A DNA stretch of 12,398 nucleotides, taken from positions 49,424 through 61,821 of the forward strand of contig NW_003120422.1 of the NCBI RefSeq assembly GCF_000003605.2, read 5' to 3'. Each line of letters begins with the position of its first letter. The first letter of the stretch is position 1. The notes beneath the pieces are model-generated. The model was not told where the DNA came from. It was given only the letters and a program-made list of their open reading frames with translations, and did not search any database. The stretch is from Saccoglossus kowalevskii (Eukaryota; Hemichordata; Enteropneusta; Harrimaniidae). Shown in pieces: positions 7,173-12,398 of this stretch. The position numbers were made by a program, and so were the translations under genes.

Positions 7173-7213
<41 letters not shown>
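7123..7213. repeat. Compound tetranucleotide microsatellite (CCGA)n-(CTAA)n
   Basis: About eleven units of CCGA with interspersed CTGA run from 7123 to about 7170, followed by a CTAA/AACT tract to about 7213. It abuts the truncated ORF2 directly. CR1-group elements often end in short tandem repeats, so it may derive from the 3' tail of the element after loss of the reverse transcriptase and 3' UTR, or be an unrelated repeat at a deletion junction. Confidence 0.92.
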
Positions 7214-7214
<1 letters not shown>

Positions 7215-9599
7215 TATTAGCCGACTTCATTATGAATGTGAGAAAACATGTCAGACTTTTAAATTGGCATTTGGTGTGTGGAAAATCCTGCAAGAGAGGA
7301 TGACTGAGTGATTGCTATAGCAACACTTTCCACAGGTTGCTCATGTATCCAAATCATAGTACTGGTAATATGGTTGTGTCATACAGAGTATAAGAAACAA
7401 GTTTATTTTTAAATTGAATGAAGGTCTACAGATATCGCAAAAATTGGATTGTGCCGGTCTTATTAAACTATGATGCGTGATGGAAGTCTGCCCTAATTAT
7501 AGACTTGAAGAAGGTTCTGTGCTGATATGTAATATATAGCTATTAGTTTTGTACTACTTTTTATCGTGAATTGGCAATAATTTAATCATAAGGATTAACA
7601 CTAGTGTCGTTTTACTTCCTGTGTATTTAACTTGATACCATATGAGGTTATGATATGCCTATGATTGCATAATTGATTAAACCCGTGGTTATCATATATT
7701 GATTCTAATGGAAAGACAAAACCGTGTCACAAATGTATGTGAGGTACATGCAGATAAATTTAGGCTTAGCGATATGCCTCGATCTTGAAAGGCAAAGGAA
7801 TCATCACACATCGTCGCCATTTATGATTGCCCGTATTGTTTGATGCATTAGACGTTACTAATTTGACGGTTCTCTGATTTGTGTCTTTGAAGTCAATCAA
7901 CTCGGAAGCAGCGAAATCATAATTTCTGTACTATTACGAAATCAACAGCCCATATAAAACTGTATTTTAAATACATAAAATAGCTAACATATTGTAAATA
8001 TATACCAATAAGTCTTTCAACATGGGAAACATCATACATCAGCTACTGAAGGGAATACATCCTAAATATATTTCAAAACATCAATTTCAAATGGTAAGAT
8101 CTTCTCTGTGTCGGAAATTTCCCCATTCACCATCAACTAAATAGAATGGGCTCGAAATTTATTTCCAATACATCAACTTCCAACTGCTCAAATATGCCTT
8201 TGACACAAGCCTGAATTAGATGTATTTCAAACGTATTCAAAACATATCAATTTAAATAATAAATCTCATTTTTACAGTGCGCTCTTTAGATGACGGTGTT
8301 GCATTATGGGTTATATTGATTAGTAATTGATGCGGTTTTGTGGTGTTTCTGAATCCACTGTTTAAATATAGTACTATTAGTAGCAGTGAGTTGGAATGTC
8401 TGGTGTATAAATAATATATTCGTGTGAAGTTCAGAATGCTTGGCCTTAGTTTGTAACTAATTGAATATGACGGGAATGCCGGTGATATTATATGCATGTT
8501 GTATTTGACCAATATTGAAATTATAGTAATTCATTGTAAGTAACTTTTCATATATTGTACAATCCAGTGATACATTGTGCGCACAAAACAAATAATTTTG
8601 TGTTTTTATAGTGTTTTAATTTAGTTTGTCACTCCATGTCTTTTTCGTGGTGTTGGGAGGTAACACATATCTCCTAGCTCGGGTCGTGACAATTACCTAC
8701 ACCTTGGTTTGATCACGCCTTTCATAATCCATGACGACAAAGCAATAGTTTATCAAGGTATGTCGAGTTATTACTACTTCCTTTATCTGTTTGCCATAGA
8801 ATAACATTCTAATGGTTAGCTATTCCATGTTAAACGAATTCCCCAAAGACGGCAGCACCATTTGCTGTGTTATAAGTTCCTAATCACATACATTTTCAGA
8901 ATTGAATCTGAACCTGTGCTATTTGTGGTGAGTATTCAAAACCTACAAATGTCACAGTACATGAATTATACAATCATTAGAGATATTCTCAGTTCAGTCC
9001 CCTCATCAACTTAATAATTGCAGTTGATTTGGGTTTGTTTTTTGCATTAAAACTTGTATAGCTCTTGAACAATTCGCATTGTTATTAAAGCAGGGTACCT
9101 TTGATTCTACATGGAAAGATGTATTGTTATGTTTTTAAGGTCGAAATGTGCAAATTTGTAATGAGTAAAACCGTATAAAAAATATTCGGTAGCGCTGCGG
9201 AGAAACAGCTGCAAATATAATTCACTACTATTTCCCCATTAAAAACTAGATAAAAAATTCTTCGAACGTACCGCCATTAGTTAAAAAAAGAAGCACAAAC
9301 CGTTGATGTAAAGAATGTTTTGAAGTTGTCAGTCAATATGTCAGTATGATAGGATAAGTTGCATAGACATGTTTTGAATACAGTCACCTGACTACCCACA
9401 ATTCATCGCGACCTCGCCAATTCACGAGAGCTTATTAATGTGTATATTGTGTTGACAATTCTAAATCAACTTTTGTGAAGTGGATATTATCAGTGAGTAA
9501 GGGTAAACAGCAAAATAATTTGTATTTACAATTGCCTGTCAATTACGTTTATTACTCGAAATTCCATGGATTTATCTGTCACGCATGAATGGATGCCTT
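7214..9599. other. Intergenic, no recognisable gene
   Basis: About 2.4 kb of A+T-rich DNA without a convincing coding frame on either strand. The longest opening (minus, 8252-8512) has the biased composition of chance A+T-rich reading and matches nothing I know. A short similar pair, TATTTCAAAACATCAATTTC near 8070 and a related sequence near 8236, is the only internal repetition noticed. No tRNA, poly-A tail or terminal repeats were seen. Confidence 0.6.
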
Positions 9600-12206
9600 C
9601 TTAAATAATACACCTGTGGAAATTATAGCAAATCGCTGCTGGGAAATCCATTGGAAGAATACAGTTAAACCGGCAAACTTCCGAAATGAAATGGTAACAC
9701 AAGACAATGTTAATATTTACAAAGACAATTGCGTAGTTATCAGTGTGCTCAGTACGGGCAAATACAATATTGGTTCATGTTAATGTCATTTGAAGTTGAC
9801 GTTGCTAAAGATAACATGACGTTAAAATCATACAAAATTTAACACATACTTTTTATATAGGCAGAAAGTACTCCAGTATACCGCATTTGCACGTCAGTAC
9901 TCACATTATGTACTTAGTCAAAACAATAGCAAATATATTCTGAAACTCAATCGTCCATCTATATGTATAACGTGAATGACTATATGTTTCAATGGATTAC
10001 CTATTCTTTCTTAGTCTTAAAATCTTATTAAGTAGTATTTAATATACCTGTGCGTATTGTCATTTGACCAAAAGAAGCTGCATTCTATCATTGTATTTAA
10101 TATTCTATGATATTTTTCTCAACAAAAAGTACATTCAATGTCCAAGAATGTTGCCTTGAAAAGTTCCAAAGTCATGACGTCTCGCCAACTTTTTAGTGTT
10201 ATTTGTTGCCCTGAAAAATATAGGGTTGTAATAATTCCGTTATCAACATCGATAATAATTACGTGAGTTTGAACTGTATATGATGAGTATTAAAAAAGGA
10301 ATGCTATCTTTGTATTTAAGTTTTACTCTATGGTGCTGTTATCTCTTGACGCCGCGTCAAACAATTCGACTGTTTGACTATCGCAATCAGATCGATGTAA
10401 AACCTGTATCGCAAAATAGTCCGTAGCTCGATTACATTTTTAATGAAGCGTTGTGGAAAAACATATGTCAATGAATTATGTGTATAGAAGACAATAAATT
10501 AGATGAATTGTATCTATGAAACCGTCGTTATATGCATGGCACCTGGAGCCAATCGCTGCTGGGAAAGAAAGAAAAAACATTTGAATCGGCATATAACAAT
10601 TATTGAACGAAATGATAAGGCGACAGAACTGATAAGATGATATAATACAATAATAGACATTTGTGACGTTATTAGCGTGTTCAGCTTCCGCAAAAAACAC
10701 ATTATCAACTTTCCATCAACCCGATAGTGAATATAGCCTTCATCTCCCATAAACATTTAATAACATATTAACCATAGATATAACTAATGAAATATTAATC
10801 GCGAATATTATAACACATCAACTATGAACACTTCAATCATAAGAATAACAAAATAGTTCTGGTAATGTTAGCTGAAGATAATATACCAGTGGAACAAGCT
10901 ACGAGTCTACTGTCAGAAAGGGGTGGAAAATTTAATACTCGGGTTCTGTATTCATTTGTCAATTGACGATTGGCATAGAAAATGACATTTGGCGTAATAG
11001 TATGTGTGCGTATTGTGTATGACATGTATGAATTTGTGGTAAGCAGCTATTCAGTTATTGTAGCGATATTTATATATTGAAATTGTATGAATAATCGTGA
11101 TCCAATTATGAAAAAAAAAACTATTGTTAATGTCTATGCCCGAACGTTCTTAATACATCATATTATCATCTATATATACTCGAAAAGTTTGAAATACTAT
11201 TTTTATCATTGGTCAATTGGCGGGTTCACCTCGGTTTGGTAATGAGCATTTCAGGTCAAAACGCCCACCTCTGCTGGGATGAACATTTGCATTATTACAT
11301 TGTGGCGCTTAATCATACGTGGTAGTCGCAGGGAGCATCTTCTTAGAGCTGTATACCCAGCACAAATATGTGAGTTGAACAAGTTTGCCAGCAGCGATAT
11401 ACACGGGTATTGTCTTGCTTACCTCCTAAGATTGAGGAACCTATGATAACTCACTAACCATGACCTTGTGCTACGAAGGTATGCAGCAAACTGCTTTACA
11501 TATATAATATAAGTTTTGAGGAAAAACACTAAAAATGTATAAGTGACTGGAATGGATACTTCACCATTCATATAAATCGGGATCTCCAGAGACGTATATG
11601 GTGATAGCGATAACATCTGTATTGACAAATGTGTTTTGTTGTGTAGCCACTTGACATCTAGAATATGATAACGTCTCTCAAAACATAATCTTCATTGATA
11701 GACGACGGCATATCAAAACGACATCAATGACGCTTCGTGTCACCCATATACTCATTGGGTTATAGGACAACTGCCATTGTGAATTAAACAAATTTACAAC
11801 ACCTGCGATTGCCCATAGTTTTGAAGACAGGTAAAAAGACTCATAAAATGGTAGGTGGTGAGTGGAAAACTGCAAACAGTTCTGAACTAGACATTGGTAA
11901 TTATATTTAAATCACGTTTACTAGAAGGATGGTCGATAATTTATTGTTAAACGGTGTGTATTGGCATAAGCTCAGGATGATGCGTTCCCCATATCATGAA
12001 CATAATTGTATATCTCCACAACTTTCTTTCATAATATGAAAAGTCTGGAAATTGTAGTTCTCGTGACCTATGTTAGTATCATTATACGTTTACTCAAAAT
12101 CGTGATCAAAGCCGGGCTAACTGCAATATAAGACATTCAGATTTACTTGGAAAATCTGTTTTTCTTCGACACGTGGCAGGTTTGTCTAATTTCAATAAAG
12201 TTACAT
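9600..12206. repeat. Diverged long repeat, block B (with extra segments)
   Basis: This block repeats block A (1546-2813) in direct orientation, displaced by about 7.96 kb. Positions 9630-10570 align nearly end to end with 1671-2575. After 10570, sequence resembling the start of the unit reappears (TTTGAATCGGCA near 10580, then similarity to 1720-1800), so a second tandem unit runs to about 11138; block A lacks most of it. The tail anchors CGAACGTTCT and TTTGAAATACT are present near 11143 and 11188, and CATTGGTCAATTGGCG ends near 11222. The homology then breaks for about 0.8 kb and resumes at about 12031, ending with TTCAATAAAGTT. A weaker copy of the CATTGGTCAATTGGCG region is seen near 10953. 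No coding function is evident; the ORF at 9589-9783 lies in this repeat and is not convincing. Confidence 0.78.
11223..12030. other. Extra ~0.8 kb within repeat block B
   Basis: The segment interrupts the alignment of block B with block A, which has only about 25 unrelated bases at the corresponding place. I found no terminal inverted repeats, poly-A tail or target-site duplication at its edges, and no coding frame. It may be an insertion in B or an ancestral part deleted from A. Confidence 0.4.
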
Positions 12207-12398
12207 CAAAGACATTAGAAAGAGAGGGACACGCAACTGCGGTATTTCTTTTCATGCAACGTATCTTGGTACTTGGTTAATCCGCTTAATATAGAGGAAC
12301 TGTAATCCCGAGTTAATCCCTATCATCTTGGTAAACATCGTGAAAATGTCTCGTATTTCGCGTTATCTGAGTGCGCGAGTTGAGCGATAGTATGCTAA
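12207..12398. promoter_or_regulatory. Right-edge TAATCC cluster and CpG-rich end
   Basis: Three copies of TAATCC, the core recognised by K50 homeodomains (Otx/Bicoid/Goosecoid type), lie at 12278-12283, 12303-12308 and 12314-12319. The final 50 bases are richer in CpG than the surroundings (TTCGCG, GTGCGCGAG). A 14-codon reading frame from an ATG near 12346 ends in TAG and is probably chance. The cluster may belong to a gene starting beyond the window; this is inference. Confidence 0.22.

Noticed and set aside
8252-8512. Minus-strand 86-codon ORF
   Set aside because: Residue composition is typical of A+T-rich non-coding DNA and no motif is visible.
10476-11875. Several minus-strand openings in repeat block B
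   Set aside because: All are short, mutually overlapping or unsupported by motifs, and lie in non-coding repeat or unmatched sequence.
1546-12206. The two long direct repeats as LTRs of one large retroelement
   Set aside because: The units are internally tandem, lack TG...CA ends, a primer-binding site or polypurine tract, and the coding remnants between them are of non-LTR type.

Overview
This is an A+T-rich window of animal nuclear DNA, most likely from an invertebrate and probably a marine one. The reasons are: a decayed CR1-type non-LTR retrotransposon whose ORF1 carries an SGNH esterase domain, GT-AG introns with short exons, low gene density, microsatellite, and diverged long repeats. 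There is no bacterial gene organisation. The species cannot be read from the sequence.

Layout: positions 1-95 (minus) hold the start of an unidentified basic protein that runs off the left edge, with CpG-containing promoter-like sequence behind it. Positions 404-1545 are featureless A+T-rich DNA. Positions 1546-2813 are the first block (A) of a diverged long repeat with an internal tandem period near 0.88 kb. Positions 2814-3531 are non-coding and may include the 5' UTR of the retroelement. Positions 3532-7120 (plus) are a dead CR1-like LINE: ORF1 (Cys-rich N-terminus, coiled coil, SGNH esterase, two CCHC knuckles), then ORF2 with an endonuclease domain broken by frameshifts and an internal deletion. 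The reverse transcriptase is absent; the LINE ends in a tetranucleotide microsatellite (7123-7213). Positions 7214-9599 hold nothing recognisable. Positions 9600-12206 are the second block (B) of the long repeat, with extra sequence compared with block A. The right edge (12207-12398) has three TAATCC sites and becomes CpG-rich.

The most interesting part is nested inside the LINE. A 1.32-kb segment (4368-5691) bounded by an inverted 17-18-bp terminal repeat splits the esterase domain of ORF1, and removing it with one flanking TA leaves the esterase reading frame continuous. It carries, on the minus strand, an apparently intact two-exon gene for a small PHD-finger protein (5003-5118 and 5230-5491) with all eight zinc ligands and the residues of an H3K4me3-reader cage. 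Its start codon sits in a strong TISU/YY1-type context behind a CpG-rich upstream region. The PHD frame is clean while the surrounding LINE is badly decayed, as expected for a later insertion. I read it as a DNA transposon, possibly non-autonomous, that carries or captured a chromatin-reader exon set. No transposase was found.
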